Assembly (NCBI GenBank): GCA_947498985.1
Contig: CANMMF010000002.1
Location: forward strand, 310,001-374,000
Length of the DNA: 64,000 bases
Reading direction: 5' to 3'
Source: an uncultured Paracoccaceae bacterium
Lineage (GTDB): Bacteria; Pseudomonadota; Alphaproteobacteria; Rhodobacterales; Rhodobacteraceae
Part shown: positions 28,764-38,746 of the stretch, one piece after another
Position numbering within the stretch: position 1 is the stretch's first letter
Layout of the letters: each line of letters begins with the position of its first letter
The notes under the pieces: generated by a model
What the model was told of the DNA's origin: nothing
Seen by the model: the letters and a program-made list of their open reading frames with translations, nothing else
Databases searched by the model: none
Translations under genes and position numbers: made by a program

Positions 28764-29345
28764 TCAGGCCCGCCCGCCTTCCGCCGAGAGCACCAGCGCG
28801 GAGACCCCGAGCGACTCGAGCGCGGCGTCCCATTTGTCTGCATCCTCGGTGTCCCAGATCAGCTTGGGCGAGGCGTCGCAGACCAGCCAGCCGTTATCCG
28901 CGATCTCGGCTTCGAGCTGTCCGGGCCCCCATCCGGAATAGCCCAGCATCATCAGCCACCTTGCAGGTCCCTGCCCGCGGCCCAGCTCTTCGAGAATATC
29001 GAGCGTCGCGGTCATGTGGATGTCCTCGCGCACGTCGAGCGTGCTGAGCTGCGACGCCTCGTTGGGCGAATGCAGCACAAATCCGCGACCCATCTCCACC
29101 GGACCGCCGAAATGCACCGACGCCTTGCCGACCTCGCCATCGACCGAAATGTCGAGCTGTTGCAGCAGCGCCTTCATGTCCACGTCGTTGCTGGGCTTGT
29201 TCACGATCAGACCCATGGCACCCTGCTCGGAATGATCGCACATGAACACCACCGCCTGATCGAAACGCGGATCGCCCATGCCCGGCATGGCGATCAGCAT
29301 GCGGCCTGCGAGACCAGCGGCAGTCGTCGTGGCGGTGTCTGTCAT
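28764..29345 (-). CDS. YqgE/AlgH family protein (UPF0301)
   Basis: 193 residues from the ATG at 29345. The family signature is clear: GRMLIAMPGMGDPRFDQAV, CDHSEQGAMGLIVNKP, and GYSGWGPGQLEAEI near the end. AlgH was linked to alginate control in Pseudomonas, but its molecular function is not settled. The first gene of a pair with the TTG-started quinone reductase, and divergent from the DsbD-alpha-like gene across 199 bp in which no firm promoter was found. Confidence 0.92.
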   Translation of the reverse strand: MTDTATTTAAGLAGRMLIAMPGMGDPRFDQAVVFMCDHSEQGAMGLIVNKPSNDVDMKALLQQLDISVDGEVGKASVHFGGPVEMGRGFVLHSPNEASQLSTLDVREDIHMTATLDILEELGRGQGPARWLMMLGYSGWGPGQLEAEIADNGWLVCDASPKLIWDTEDADKWDAALESLGVSALVLSAEGGRA

Positions 29346-29544
29346 GATGCCAAATCCAGAAGCAGCGGATATTGAAGTTTGCGGGCGCGTCTCAAACATG
29401 GCGGTGGAGCGGACCGCTTGCAAGGGCGCGCATCCTCGCGGCGCCGCTTTGACGCGCCTGCCCGGCCAGAACCCCCACCCGATCACACGGGACATCGCCG
29501 GAACGTGACTTTTCATTTCGGCGAATACACGCCATTTGGATGGG

Positions 29545-30339
29545 ATGAAACGGATGATCCTTGCCCTCTTCTGCCTGTTTTTGCCTGTCGCGGCGGTGGC
29601 GGAATCGTTTGACAACGTGATCCAGGCCGAGATCCGTCCGGGCTGGCGGATGGCCGATGGCACTCACATGGCGGCGCTGCACATGCGCCTTGCGCCCGGC
29701 TGGAAGACCTATTGGCGCGCGCCCGGAGATGCCGGCATCCCGCCGCAGTTCAACTGGCGCGGGGCCAGCAATACCACGGGGATTTCCGTGCTCTGGCCGT
29801 CGCCAGAGGTGTTCTGGCAGGAGGGCATGCGCTCTGTCGGCTATGACAGTGACGTGATCCTGCCGCTGCACGTGTCCTTGCGCGACGCCTCTGCGGATGC
29901 GCGGCTGCGCGGCGTGATCGATATCGGCATCTGCAAGGATGTCTGCCTGCCGCACCGGTTGCGGGTTGACATGACCCTGCCCGCAAGTGCCGCCCGGCCC
30001 GATCCGGCGATTGCCGCGGCCATGGCCGACCGCCCGATCTCCGCGGCCGAGGCCGGTGTTCGGGCCGTGCGCTGCAAGGTTGCGCCGGTGTCGGGGGGGC
30101 TGAGCCTGGTCACCGAGATCGACATTCCCGGTGGCCGCGGCGCGGAGGCGATGATCGAGACCGCGGATCCGCAGGTCTGGGTGGCCGAGCCCAAGACGCG
30201 CTGGTCGGGCAACACGCTGATCGCCGAGACCCAGATGCGGCATGTGAACGGCGGTGTCTTTGCGCTCGACCGCTCCGGCGTGAGGATCACCGTCCTGCGC
30301 GCCCGCGACGCCGTGGATATCCGCGGCTGCAGCGGCTGA
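29545..30339 (+). CDS. Protein-disulfide reductase DsbD N-terminal-domain protein
   Basis: 264 residues from the ATG at 29545, with a signal peptide (about 1-20, cleavage near AVAES). The mature part matches the alpha domain of DsbD (LAPGWKTYWRAPGDAGIPPQF), including the redox pair region ICKDVCLP with cysteines three residues apart. The membrane and thioredoxin domains of full DsbD are missing, so this is a stand-alone periplasmic domain that may pass electrons to another reductase or act in metal or thiol handling. Confidence 0.82.
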   Translation: MKRMILALFCLFLPVAAVAESFDNVIQAEIRPGWRMADGTHMAALHMRLAPGWKTYWRAPGDAGIPPQFNWRGASNTTGISVLWPSPEVFWQEGMRSVGYDSDVILPLHVSLRDASADARLRGVIDIGICKDVCLPHRLRVDMTLPASAARPDPAIAAAMADRPISAAEAGVRAVRCKVAPVSGGLSLVTEIDIPGGRGAEAMIETADPQVWVAEPKTRWSGNTLIAETQMRHVNGGVFALDRSGVRITVLRARDAVDIRGCSG

Positions 30340-30384
30340 CGCGCGGCTTTTGCCGATCAGCCCGGAGCCGCGCGCCCTTTGCCC

Positions 30385-30810
30385 TCAGAGCAGGCTGAAC
30401 GGATGCCGTTCGACCGTGACCCCCGCGTCCTCGAAGGCGGCCTGCGCTTCGGCCATCGGCGGGGTGCATTCCTGAGGCAGCTTGATGCGGTCGGCGGTGT
30501 CGAGCACGACCCGCGCGCGCAGCGACAGATCCAGCCGGGTCTCCAGCCGCAGTGCCCGGATGCGGGCCAGAGCGATCTCTCCGGTCTGTCGGCCCGCATC
30601 CCAGCGCAGATGGGTGTCGTCAAGGCTCAGCCAGGCGGTCTTGTCGCGGGCATAATCAAGCGCCGCGGGCAGGGTGAAGGCCAGCAGCACCGCCACGATC
30701 CACGGCGCCATGTCCAGCATCCACCACGCCAGCAGCACCGTGGCCCACACCGCCCCCACCAGACCAAGTGCGCGTCGGGTGCGCCCCTTGCGTTCGAACC
30801 GGTACGCCAT
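30385..30810 (-). CDS. Hypothetical protein with two membrane helices
   Basis: 141 residues. Two hydrophobic segments (about 16-32 and 35-50) form a hairpin, then comes a soluble domain of about 85 residues (LSLDDTHLRWDAGRQTGEI onward) that resembles a PH-like or DUF-type beta domain. No catalytic motif is visible. It starts 9 bp after the SDR stop, so the two genes form a pair. Not recognised beyond this. Confidence 0.7.
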   Translation of the reverse strand: MAYRFERKGRTRRALGLVGAVWATVLLAWWMLDMAPWIVAVLLAFTLPAALDYARDKTAWLSLDDTHLRWDAGRQTGEIALARIRALRLETRLDLSLRARVVLDTADRIKLPQECTPPMAEAQAAFEDAGVTVERHPFSLL

Positions 30811-30819
30811 GCCCGCCCG

Positions 30820-31563
30820 CTAGCGCCCGCCCGCGACGTCGACGATGGTCTTGGTCACATAGGAGGCCCGCGACGACAGCAGCCACAGGATCGCCTCGGC
30901 GCATTCATCGGGCAGCCCGGCGCGGCCCATGGGGATGCCGCCCGACACCTGCTTGAGCCGGTCCGGCTGCCCGCCCTTGGCGTGGATCTCGGTCTTGATC
31001 GGGCCGGGACGGATGGCGTTGACGCGGATGCCTTCGGCGGCCAGCTCCATCGCAAGCCCGGTGGTCAGCGTGTCGATGGCGCCCTTGGAGGCGGCGTAAT
31101 CGGTGTATTCCCCCGGCGCGCCCAGCCGGGCTGCGGCAGACGAGACGTTCACGATGCCGCCGCCCTGGCCCCAGCGGCGCATCAGCAGCACCGCCTGCCG
31201 CGCGACCTCGAAGGCGCCCAGCACGTTGACCTCGAACACTTCGCGCACGCGGTCGGGTTTGAGATCGGCGATCCCGGCCTTGGGCGCCACGATGCCCGCA
31301 TTGTTGACCAGATCAATGGCGCCCGGTTTCAGCCCGCGGATCTTTTCAAAGAGCTTTGCCACCTCCTTGGGTTTGCCGACATCCGCGCCGATGACATAGG
31401 CCTGCGCGCCCATCGCCTCGACCTGTGACGCGGTGGCGTTGGCGCCTGCCAGATCGTGCCCGTAATGCACCACGATGCGGTTCCAGCCGGAGATCGCCGC
31501 CAGTTTCGCGGTGGCCGCCCCGATCCCGGCGCTGGCGCCAGTGATGACAAGAATGCGGCTCAT
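30820..31563 (-). CDS. SDR family oxidoreductase
   Basis: 247 residues from the ATG at 31563, right before the TGASAGIG cofactor loop. Motifs are complete: NNAG, SSAAARLG with the catalytic serine, YAASK with Y-x-x-x-K, and IRPGPIKTEI. It resembles the glucose-1-dehydrogenase / FabG-like branch; the substrate is unknown. No strong ribosome binding site is seen. The 152 bp between it and aminopeptidase N show nothing identifiable. Confidence 0.9.
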   Translation of the reverse strand: MSRILVITGASAGIGAATAKLAAISGWNRIVVHYGHDLAGANATASQVEAMGAQAYVIGADVGKPKEVAKLFEKIRGLKPGAIDLVNNAGIVAPKAGIADLKPDRVREVFEVNVLGAFEVARQAVLLMRRWGQGGGIVNVSSAAARLGAPGEYTDYAASKGAIDTLTTGLAMELAAEGIRVNAIRPGPIKTEIHAKGGQPDRLKQVSGGIPMGRAGLPDECAEAILWLLSSRASYVTKTIVDVAGGR

Positions 31564-31715
31564 GACGGCCAACAGGGGCTGGTGCGGGTCTTGCGCGCCC
31601 ATCCGGAGCGTCGCGCGGCAAACGAGGGTACAGCGCCGCGCGTGGCCGGGCCGTCAGGGACAATGGGCATATCGAATCTCATTAACAAGGGCGTCCAGAG
31701 TAGGCGTGCTGGCCC

Positions 31716-34274
31716 TTAACTGGCAAGCAAGCGCGACACCATTTCCGATGTGTCCCGACTGAGATCGGGCTTGGCCGCGATCCGTTCCAGCGCCGTTGTC
31801 ATCAACGCCTGCCGCCTGGCATCGTAGCGGTTACGGGTCTGGAACGCGGCGCACATGCGCGCGGTGGTCTGCGGGTTGAGATCGTCGAGCCTGATCAGCC
31901 AGTCGGCCAGCAGCGCGTAGGCCGCGCCGTCATGGCGGTGAAATCCGGCGTGGTGGTTTGTCAGTGCGCCCATGACCGACCGGAACCGGTTGGGGTTCTT
32001 CAGGTCGAAATCGGCGTGCCGGGTCAGCGCATCGGCGCGCTCGACCGCGACCGCGGGATCGGCCAGACCGATCTGCAGGCCGAACCACTTGTCCATGACC
32101 AGCCGGTCGTCCTTCCATTGCGCCTCGAAGGCGGCAAGGGCGTCCTCGGCACGCCCGGCCCGCACCAGACAGCCCAGCGCGGAGAGCTGCAGCGTCATGT
32201 TGTCAGCGGTCTCGAACTGCGCCTGTGCCGCACGCCCGCCATCAAGCCGTGTCATCAGGTTCAGCACCCCCGCGGCAAGCGCCCGCTTGCCCGATTGCTC
32301 GGCATTGGGGAGATATGCCACGCGCACGCGCGTCTCCTCCGCCAGCTTCGGCAAAAGATCGACCCAGCGCTCCGCCGCGAATTGCGCCAGTGTTTCGCCG
32401 GTCTCCCAGATTGCGGCGGGATCGGGCGTGTGCCCGCGGTCATGCAGCACCTGTGCAAGCTCCGAATGCGACGGCCCGCCCATCAGCAACGCCCGGAACG
32501 CCGGATCGAGCGTGTCATCCCGCAGCCCCGCCTCAACCCCGTCGAGCCAGAGCTCGTCCGGGCCAGCCCCGTCGAGGATCATCGCAAGATGGCACTCGCG
32601 GGCCAGCATCCGCGACGCCTCCCACCGGTTGAAGGGGTCGGTGTCATGCGCCAGCAGGAACGCGCGCTCCTCGCGGCTGACCTCGCGCTCTAGCACCACC
32701 GGCGCCGAGAAGCCGCGCAGGATCGACGGGATCGGACGGGCACTGAGCCCGTCAAAGGTAAACCGCTGCTCGGCCTCGGTCATCTCGAGCATTTGCGTTG
32801 CCAGAACCTCGTCGCCGTTCGGGTTGAGCAGACCAACCGCAATCGGCAGCACCTGCGGGGCCTTTTCGGTCTGTCCCGGCGTCGGCGGAGTGTGTTGCGC
32901 GAAGTGCAGCGTGTAGGTGCCCTCGGCCTCGTCCCAGTCATCCTTGACGCTCAGCCTCGGCGTACCCGCCTGGCTGTACCAGAGCTTGAACTGGCTCAGA
33001 TCGCGCCCGGTGGCATCCTCGAACACCTTGAGCCAATCCTCGATCGTCGAGGCGTCGCCGTCATGGCGGTCGAAATAGAGATCGAGCGCCCTGGCATAGC
33101 CGTCATCGCCCACCAGCCGCTTGAGCATTCCGATCACCTCGGCGCCCTTTTCATAGACCGTGGCCGTATAGAAGTTGTTGATTTCCTGAAAGCTTTCGGG
33201 GCGCACCGGATGCGCCAGCGGGCCTTGATCCTCGGGAAACTGACGGCCGCGCAGGACAACGACATTCTCGATCCGCGACACCGCCGCGCTGCGCACATCC
33301 GCGGTGAACTGCTGGTCGCGGAACACCGTCAGCCCTTCTTTCAGGCACAGCTGGAACCAGTCGCGGCAGGTGATCCGGTTGCCGGTCCAGTTGTGGAAAT
33401 ACTCATGCGCGATGATCGCCTCGATCCGCTCGAAATTGGTATCGGTCGCGGTTTCCGGAGAGGCAAGGACCGCCGCCGAGTTGAAGATATTGAGGCCCTT
33501 GTTCTCCATCGCGCCCATGTTGAAATCGTCCACCGCAACGATGTTGAAGATGTCGAGATCGTATTCGCGCCCGTAGACTTCCTCGTCCCAGCGCATGGAG
33601 GTTTTCAGCGCCTGCATCCCGAAGGCGCATTTGCCCTCGTCGCCGGGCCGCACCCAGAGGTTGAGGTCGACCTTGCGGCCCGATGTGGTGGTGAAACTGC
33701 CCGGATGCGCCACCAGCTCGCCCGCCACCAGCGCAAAGAGATAGGCCGGTTTCGGCCAGGGATCGTGCCATTCCGCCCAGCCTTCGCCGGATTTTACCGG
33801 GTTGCCGTTGGACAGCAGCACCGGCAGATCCGCCTCGATGCGCACGGTGAAGATCGCCATCACGTCCGGGCGGTCGGGGTAGAAGGTGATCTTGCGAAAG
33901 CCCTCCGCCTCGCATTGCGTGCAATACATGCCGTTCGACATGTAAAGCCCCTCGAGCGCGGTGTTGGCCGCCGGCGCGATCTCGACCTCCGCCTCCCAGA
34001 GGAAGCTGCCCTGCGGCACAGCGCAGGTGATCCCGGTCGGTGTCACCTCGGGCGTCACCGTCTCGCCGTTGATCGCGGCACGGATCAGCGTCAGATCCTC
34101 GCCATGCAGAAAGAACGGCTGCTGAGGCGCGCCGGGATTGGGCGCGAAATGGATCCGCGCGCGCACCCGCGTGGCCTCGGGCGCCAGTTGGAAGGTTAAG
34201 TGGACGTCTTCCACCTGCCAGCCGAAAGCCTTGTAATCGCTGAGATATACCGTTTTGGGCGCGGCGTCTTTCAT
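31716..34274 (-). CDS. pepN: Aminopeptidase N
   Basis: 852 residues, typical of the gamma/alphaproteobacterial PepN branch of M1 zinc peptidases. GAMEN recognises the substrate N-terminus. HEYFHNWTGNRIT gives the zinc-binding histidines and catalytic glutamate, with the third ligand downstream in KEGLTVFRDQQF. It trims N-terminal residues from peptides in the cytosol. The ATG at 34274 gives the usual MKDAAPKTVYLSDY start; upstream in-frame sequence is unlike the family. Confidence 0.95.
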   Translation of the reverse strand: MKDAAPKTVYLSDYKAFGWQVEDVHLTFQLAPEATRVRARIHFAPNPGAPQQPFFLHGEDLTLIRAAINGETVTPEVTPTGITCAVPQGSFLWEAEVEIAPAANTALEGLYMSNGMYCTQCEAEGFRKITFYPDRPDVMAIFTVRIEADLPVLLSNGNPVKSGEGWAEWHDPWPKPAYLFALVAGELVAHPGSFTTTSGRKVDLNLWVRPGDEGKCAFGMQALKTSMRWDEEVYGREYDLDIFNIVAVDDFNMGAMENKGLNIFNSAAVLASPETATDTNFERIEAIIAHEYFHNWTGNRITCRDWFQLCLKEGLTVFRDQQFTADVRSAAVSRIENVVVLRGRQFPEDQGPLAHPVRPESFQEINNFYTATVYEKGAEVIGMLKRLVGDDGYARALDLYFDRHDGDASTIEDWLKVFEDATGRDLSQFKLWYSQAGTPRLSVKDDWDEAEGTYTLHFAQHTPPTPGQTEKAPQVLPIAVGLLNPNGDEVLATQMLEMTEAEQRFTFDGLSARPIPSILRGFSAPVVLEREVSREERAFLLAHDTDPFNRWEASRMLARECHLAMILDGAGPDELWLDGVEAGLRDDTLDPAFRALLMGGPSHSELAQVLHDRGHTPDPAAIWETGETLAQFAAERWVDLLPKLAEETRVRVAYLPNAEQSGKRALAAGVLNLMTRLDGGRAAQAQFETADNMTLQLSALGCLVRAGRAEDALAAFEAQWKDDRLVMDKWFGLQIGLADPAVAVERADALTRHADFDLKNPNRFRSVMGALTNHHAGFHRHDGAAYALLADWLIRLDDLNPQTTARMCAAFQTRNRYDARRQALMTTALERIAAKPDLSRDTSEMVSRLLAS

Positions 34275-34385
34275 GGAGATGCGTCCTGCGTTGAGGGAAC
34301 CGGATGTCGCCGCGAACGTTAGGTGTCCAAGGGCAGCGCCGCAATGGCGAAAGCCTAGAAATTCATGCCTTTGAAAGGATCCGAC

Positions 34386-34580
34386 ATGTCCGCTCCGAAT
34401 ACGAATATCGAGACGCAGCAACGCCGCCACAGACCTGTGCTGGGAGGCATCGGTTTTGCGCTTGTTTTCGCCGCCGTTCTGCTGCTGGGCTATTTCGCGT
34501 GGCTCTTCATTCAGACCGACGGGCCCGAAGGCGCCGCCACCCAGATCGAGCCGGTGATCGGCGCGGACGACAACGGCTGA
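34386..34580 (+). CDS. Small single-pass membrane protein
   Basis: 64 residues from the ATG at 34386, with AAAGGA about 7 nt before it. One membrane helix spans about residues 18-40 (VLGGIGFALVFAAVLLLGYF), with an acidic tail. No family was recognised. It is divergent from pepN and followed by a terminator. Confidence 0.7.
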   Translation: MSAPNTNIETQQRRHRPVLGGIGFALVFAAVLLLGYFAWLFIQTDGPEGAATQIEPVIGADDNG

Positions 34581-34604
34581 GCCGGTTGCACTGCGTTTAA
34601 GCGA

Positions 34605-34641
34605 CCCCGTTGCCACCCGGCAGCGGGGCGTTTCGTGTTTT
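34605..34641 (+). terminator. Terminator after the small membrane protein gene
   Basis: A 10-bp stem with one G-T pair (CCCCGTTGCC / GGCAGCGGGG), an ACCC loop and a T-rich tail (CGTTTCGTGTTTT). Confidence 0.75.
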
Positions 34642-34678
34642 GACACGGCGCGCTGCCGCGCCATATCGGTGAGGGGCC

Positions 34679-34834
34679 ATGCCCAGAGCCGTCAGGAAAA
34701 CCGACCTGCCTCAGAAAACCTGCGCGACCTGCGGACGCCCGTTCGCCTGGCGCCGTAAGTGGGCAAAGGTCTGGGACGAGGTGCGCTATTGCTCGGAGCG
34801 GTGTCGGCGTGGGCGACCGAAATCCGCGCCCTGA
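34679..34834 (+). CDS. DUF2256 domain-containing small zinc-finger-like protein
   Basis: 51 residues. Four cysteines in two pairs, CATCG (residues 15 and 18) and CSERC (residues 38 and 42), form a likely zinc ribbon with RPFAWRRKWAKVWD between, the classic DUF2256 pattern. The function is unknown; relatives often sit near photolyase genes, but none is in this window. GAGGGG lies just before the ATG. Confidence 0.88.
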   Translation: MPRAVRKTDLPQKTCATCGRPFAWRRKWAKVWDEVRYCSERCRRGRPKSAP

Positions 34835-34882
34835 CGCCGCTTGCAGTATTGCCAGCCAGCCGGCTCCGAATAATCGCGACGG

Positions 34883-34930
34883 AAAACGCGCCCCGAAGGG
34901 GCGCGCCGGTCGGACCGCGCAAGCGGTCCG
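34883..34930 (-). terminator. Terminator of the first RND operon, with a second hairpin
   Basis: Read on the minus strand, hairpin CGGACCGC / GCGGTCCG (34911-34930, 4-nt loop) comes first. Then comes CGCGCCCC / GGGGCGCG (34887-34905, 3-nt loop) followed by TTTT. The second is a good terminator for the permease gene that ends at 34952. Confidence 0.7.
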
Positions 34931-34951
34931 ATACAGATTTCGCCGGGGCTG

Positions 34952-37900
34952 TTACTCCGCCGCGCGAAGCGTGGCGTCGCGCAGGTCGGGGGTGTCGCCG
35001 GTGCCGTCTTCCCAGATGATCTCGGCCGACTTGACCCGGCGGGCCTCGCGCTGCAGCGCCCAGTCGCGCGCGACGCGGCTGCCGCGACCAAGCGACAGCT
35101 TGGCCAGACCGCGCGCCAGCCAGCGCGCATAGGTGGTCACCCAGACCCGCAGCGCCAGCATCGACGGCGTGAAGACCAGCGTCAGCACCGTCGCGATGCC
35201 CAGACCAAAGACCACCGCCGTGGCCAGCTGCTTCCACCAGAGCGCGGTGGGGCTGTCGATGGAATAGCCGCCCGCGAAGAAATCCAGCGACAGGCCGAAC
35301 ATCATCGGCGCGAGCCCGGCCATGGTGGTGATCGTCGTCAGCAGCACCGGGCGGATGCGGTCTTCGGCGGTGCGCACGATGGCCTCGATCCGCGGCATGT
35401 AGCGCGAATAATCCTGATAGGTGTCGATCAGCACGATGTTGTTGTTCACCACAATCCCCGCCAGAGCGACGATCCCGGTGCCGGTCATGATGATCGAGAA
35501 GGTCTGGTCCATCACAACCATGCCGATGAGCACGCCGGTCGTGGACAGCACCACCGCCAGTAGCACCAGAACCGCGTTATAGACCGAGTTGAACTGCGCC
35601 AGCAGGATGATGAACATCAGCCCCAGCGCCCCGGCAAAGGCCGATTGCAGGAAGGCGGCGCTTTCGGCCTGATCTTCCTGGTCACCGGTCCATTCCCATT
35701 CCACACCCTGAGGCAGCGGGTCGGTTTCGAGCCAGGTGGTGAGCGCCGCGATGCGTTCGTTGGGATTGATCGGGACCAGTTTCAGTTGCTCCGCGCTCAA
35801 TCCGCTGCGCACCTCGTCCAGTGTCACATCCCCGGCGAGCGCAACCATCGCGTAACGCGTGCCGTCCGCCATGGTCAGAACGTCCGTCCCGCCTTCGGGC
35901 TCTGCCCCGTCGAGCAGTTCGCGGATGGTGGCCAGGGTCCTGTCGGGCGCGCTTTCGTCAGCCGCTGGCTCCACCAGCTTCACGAAATTCGGCAGCACAT
36001 CCGCCTTCACGTCGAAATGGCGCTTCTGATCGACGCGGTTGATCTCTGCCAGCTTGGCGACAGGTTCGCGGGTGATGAAATTGGCCAGCGGCACCAGACC
36101 GTCCGCGGTGCGCACCTTGAGCGTATCCAGCGTCGAGAGCACGCGGTCGTTCTCGGGCAGGCGCACGCGGATGTCGATCTCCTCGTCGGAGCTGTCGACC
36201 CGCATCGTATCGAGCAGGATGCCGCGGGTCACAAGCTGCACCATGGCGCCCACCGTGGCCACATCGGCCCCGAATCGGCCCGCCTTCTCCACATCCACGT
36301 CGATCTGCCAGTCGATGCCGGGCAGCGGGCGGGTGTCTTCGGTCAGCGTCAGAGCCGGCGTCGCGTCATACCGTGCGCGCACCTGCGCGGTGGCGGCCAG
36401 AAGGTCGTCCAGACTGTCACCCTTGAGGCGCAGATGCACCGGCTTGCCGGAGGCAGGCCCGCGGGCCTGCGCCAGCAGATCGACCTCGATGCCCGGGATC
36501 CGCTCCAGCTCGGCGGTCAACTCGTCAATGATTGTGTCGCCATCGAAGGCCTCGGCCTTGATCTTCTTGGTGACCTCGAAATTGATCAGCGGAATGGTGA
36601 ACCAGGGCTCGCGCGCATCGGGGCGCTCTTCCCAGGGGATGGTTTCCAGCTGCACCTGCCCGATGGTGTCCTTGGGTGCTTCCGCGCCGCCGGTATTGTT
36701 GTTGAGCCCGCCGTCACCGGCAAAGGCAAAGACCGTCTCGACACCGGGATGGGCCATCGCAATCGCTTCGGCGCGCGCCACCAGCGCGTCCTTTTCGGCC
36801 AGCGACAGGTTGCCTCGGGCGCGCACATAGACAATCGCCTGCTCCGGCTCGCTCTCGACGAAGAACTCCACGCCGTTGTTGTTCTCGCCAAAATAGCTGA
36901 ACACGCTCATCACAAAAAAGCCGACCGCGACGATGCTCACGATGGGCATGATCGGGTTGCCCGCGATGAACTTGATGAAATAGCCGAACGGCGCGCGGCG
37001 ATAGCGCCCGTCCACCCGCTTGGGCGCCCGGTGGATGGCCGCGGCTTCCATCACGATCGAGGTCAGTGCCGAGAACAGCAAAAACAGCACGATGCCCGGC
37101 ACATAGGCGATGAAGCCCTCGCCAATGGGCGTGAACAGATAGGCCGGGTTGAGCACCATCATCGCGCCGATGAACATGCCCAAAAGCGCGAGCGGCACCA
37201 GTGCCGCGCGCAAAAGCCACGGAGTGGCCGCGCGCAACGCGGCACCGGCGCGCACGATCACGCGCGAAAACCGCCCCGTCACGCCGCCCATCACGGGCAG
37301 ATAGACCAGCGCCACCACAAGGCTGGCGGACAGAACGAAGATCAGCGTGACCGGCAGCATGCCCATGAACTCCCCCGGCACACCGGGCCAGAAGAGCATC
37401 GGCAGGAAGGCGCAGAGCGTCGTCGCGGTCGAACTCACGACCGGCCAGAACATCCGCTTGGCCGCCTCCACATAGGCGTGCATCGGCCCCACACCTTCGG
37501 AGATCCGTTTGTCGGCATATTCCACCACCACGATGGCGCCGTCGACCAGCATGCCCACCGCGAGGATCAGGCCGAACATCACGATGTTCGACACCGTCAC
37601 ACCCATCAGCGCCAACAGCGCAAAACACAACAGGAACGAGGTCGGGATCGCGAACCCCACAAGCAAGGCAGGCCGCGTGCCGAGCGCGGCCAGCACCACG
37701 ATCATCACCAGCGCGATGGCGGTCAGGACCGAGCCTTCGAGCTGGCTGACCATCGAGCCGACCTGGCGGCTCTGGTCGTTGGAGGTGCCCACATCGAGCG
37801 CGGCGCGCAGCTCCGGGGGCCAGTCGGCCTCTGCCTCGGCCACCACGGCGCGCACCGCATCGGCGGTGTCGATGATGTTGAAGCCCTTGCGCTTCACCAC

Positions 37901-38746
37901 CTGCAGCGCAACCGTGGTCTCGCCGTTGAAGCGGGCGGTGCCGACGCGGTCCTCGAAGGTGAGGTTGATCGTCGCCAGATCGCCCAGCGTGACCACGCGG
38001 TCGCCATTGACCTTCACCGGCAGATCATAAACGTCGCGCTGATCGTCAAAGCTCGACGGGATCTTGACCGCAAAGGCCCCCTGATCGGCCTCGATCTCCC
38101 CCGCTGCGATCAGCTGATTGTTGTTCTGCACCACCGAGATCAGCTCCCCGGCGGTAACGTTGTAGCTCTCCAGTCTGAGCGGGTCGATCACCACCTCGAG
38201 CATCTCGTCGCGATTGCCCGCGATACCGGCCTCTAGCACCGCATCCAACGCCTCGATCCGGTCCTGCAGATCCTTGGCAACCCGCGCCATGGTGCGCTCC
38301 GGCACCGCGCCGGTGAGGTTCACGATGATGATCGGAAACTCGGAGAAGTTGATTTCGTTGATGGAGTACTGCTCCGCCCCTTCGGGGAAACTGGCCTCCG
38401 CATTGCTCATGGCGTCGCGCACATCAGCCATGATCTTGGTCTTGTCCCAGCCGAACTCGAACTCGAGCGCAACGCCGGCATAGCCTTCGGAGGCGGTGCC
38501 AGAGAGCGTCTTGAGCCCGTCGAGATCCGACAGCTCCGTCTCCATCGGCTTGACCAGCAACGTCTCGGCATCGGCCGCAGAGATGCCGGGGAACGGCACC
38601 GACACAAAGAGCGCCGGGATCTCGATATCGGGTTCGCCCTCCTTGGGGAGCGAGACATAGGCGTAACCGCCCACCACCAGCGACAGCAGGATGAAGGCGA
38701 TGATCATCCGGGCGCGTTCGGCGGCCCAATCGACGATCCCGGTCAT
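34952..38746 (-). CDS. RND efflux transporter permease subunit
   Basis: 1264 residues, about 200 longer than AcrB. It is a proton-driven inner-membrane pump with repeated 6-TM halves and porter domains. In TM4 the usual VDDAI pair is VDGAIVVVEYAD, so only one of the two proton-relay aspartates is kept. An extra hydrophobic insert of about 110 residues (around 490-600) lies between TM6 and TM7, and a long soluble tail ends the protein. Its start overlaps the adaptor stop by 4 nt. Substrates are unknown and no outer-membrane channel gene is in the window. Confidence 0.92.
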   Translation of the reverse strand: MTGIVDWAAERARMIIAFILLSLVVGGYAYVSLPKEGEPDIEIPALFVSVPFPGISAADAETLLVKPMETELSDLDGLKTLSGTASEGYAGVALEFEFGWDKTKIMADVRDAMSNAEASFPEGAEQYSINEINFSEFPIIIVNLTGAVPERTMARVAKDLQDRIEALDAVLEAGIAGNRDEMLEVVIDPLRLESYNVTAGELISVVQNNNQLIAAGEIEADQGAFAVKIPSSFDDQRDVYDLPVKVNGDRVVTLGDLATINLTFEDRVGTARFNGETTVALQVVKRKGFNIIDTADAVRAVVAEAEADWPPELRAALDVGTSNDQSRQVGSMVSQLEGSVLTAIALVMIVVLAALGTRPALLVGFAIPTSFLLCFALLALMGVTVSNIVMFGLILAVGMLVDGAIVVVEYADKRISEGVGPMHAYVEAAKRMFWPVVSSTATTLCAFLPMLFWPGVPGEFMGMLPVTLIFVLSASLVVALVYLPVMGGVTGRFSRVIVRAGAALRAATPWLLRAALVPLALLGMFIGAMMVLNPAYLFTPIGEGFIAYVPGIVLFLLFSALTSIVMEAAAIHRAPKRVDGRYRRAPFGYFIKFIAGNPIMPIVSIVAVGFFVMSVFSYFGENNNGVEFFVESEPEQAIVYVRARGNLSLAEKDALVARAEAIAMAHPGVETVFAFAGDGGLNNNTGGAEAPKDTIGQVQLETIPWEERPDAREPWFTIPLINFEVTKKIKAEAFDGDTIIDELTAELERIPGIEVDLLAQARGPASGKPVHLRLKGDSLDDLLAATAQVRARYDATPALTLTEDTRPLPGIDWQIDVDVEKAGRFGADVATVGAMVQLVTRGILLDTMRVDSSDEEIDIRVRLPENDRVLSTLDTLKVRTADGLVPLANFITREPVAKLAEINRVDQKRHFDVKADVLPNFVKLVEPAADESAPDRTLATIRELLDGAEPEGGTDVLTMADGTRYAMVALAGDVTLDEVRSGLSAEQLKLVPINPNERIAALTTWLETDPLPQGVEWEWTGDQEDQAESAAFLQSAFAGALGLMFIILLAQFNSVYNAVLVLLAVVLSTTGVLIGMVVMDQTFSIIMTGTGIVALAGIVVNNNIVLIDTYQDYSRYMPRIEAIVRTAEDRIRPVLLTTITTMAGLAPMMFGLSLDFFAGGYSIDSPTALWWKQLATAVVFGLGIATVLTLVFTPSMLALRVWVTTYARWLARGLAKLSLGRGSRVARDWALQREARRVKSAEIIWEDGTGDTPDLRDATLRAAE

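Noticed and set aside
35645-38236. Plus-strand open frame of 863 codons opposite the RND permease
   Set aside because: It shows His/Arg/Gln-rich antisense composition; the RND permease with membrane helices is on the other strand.
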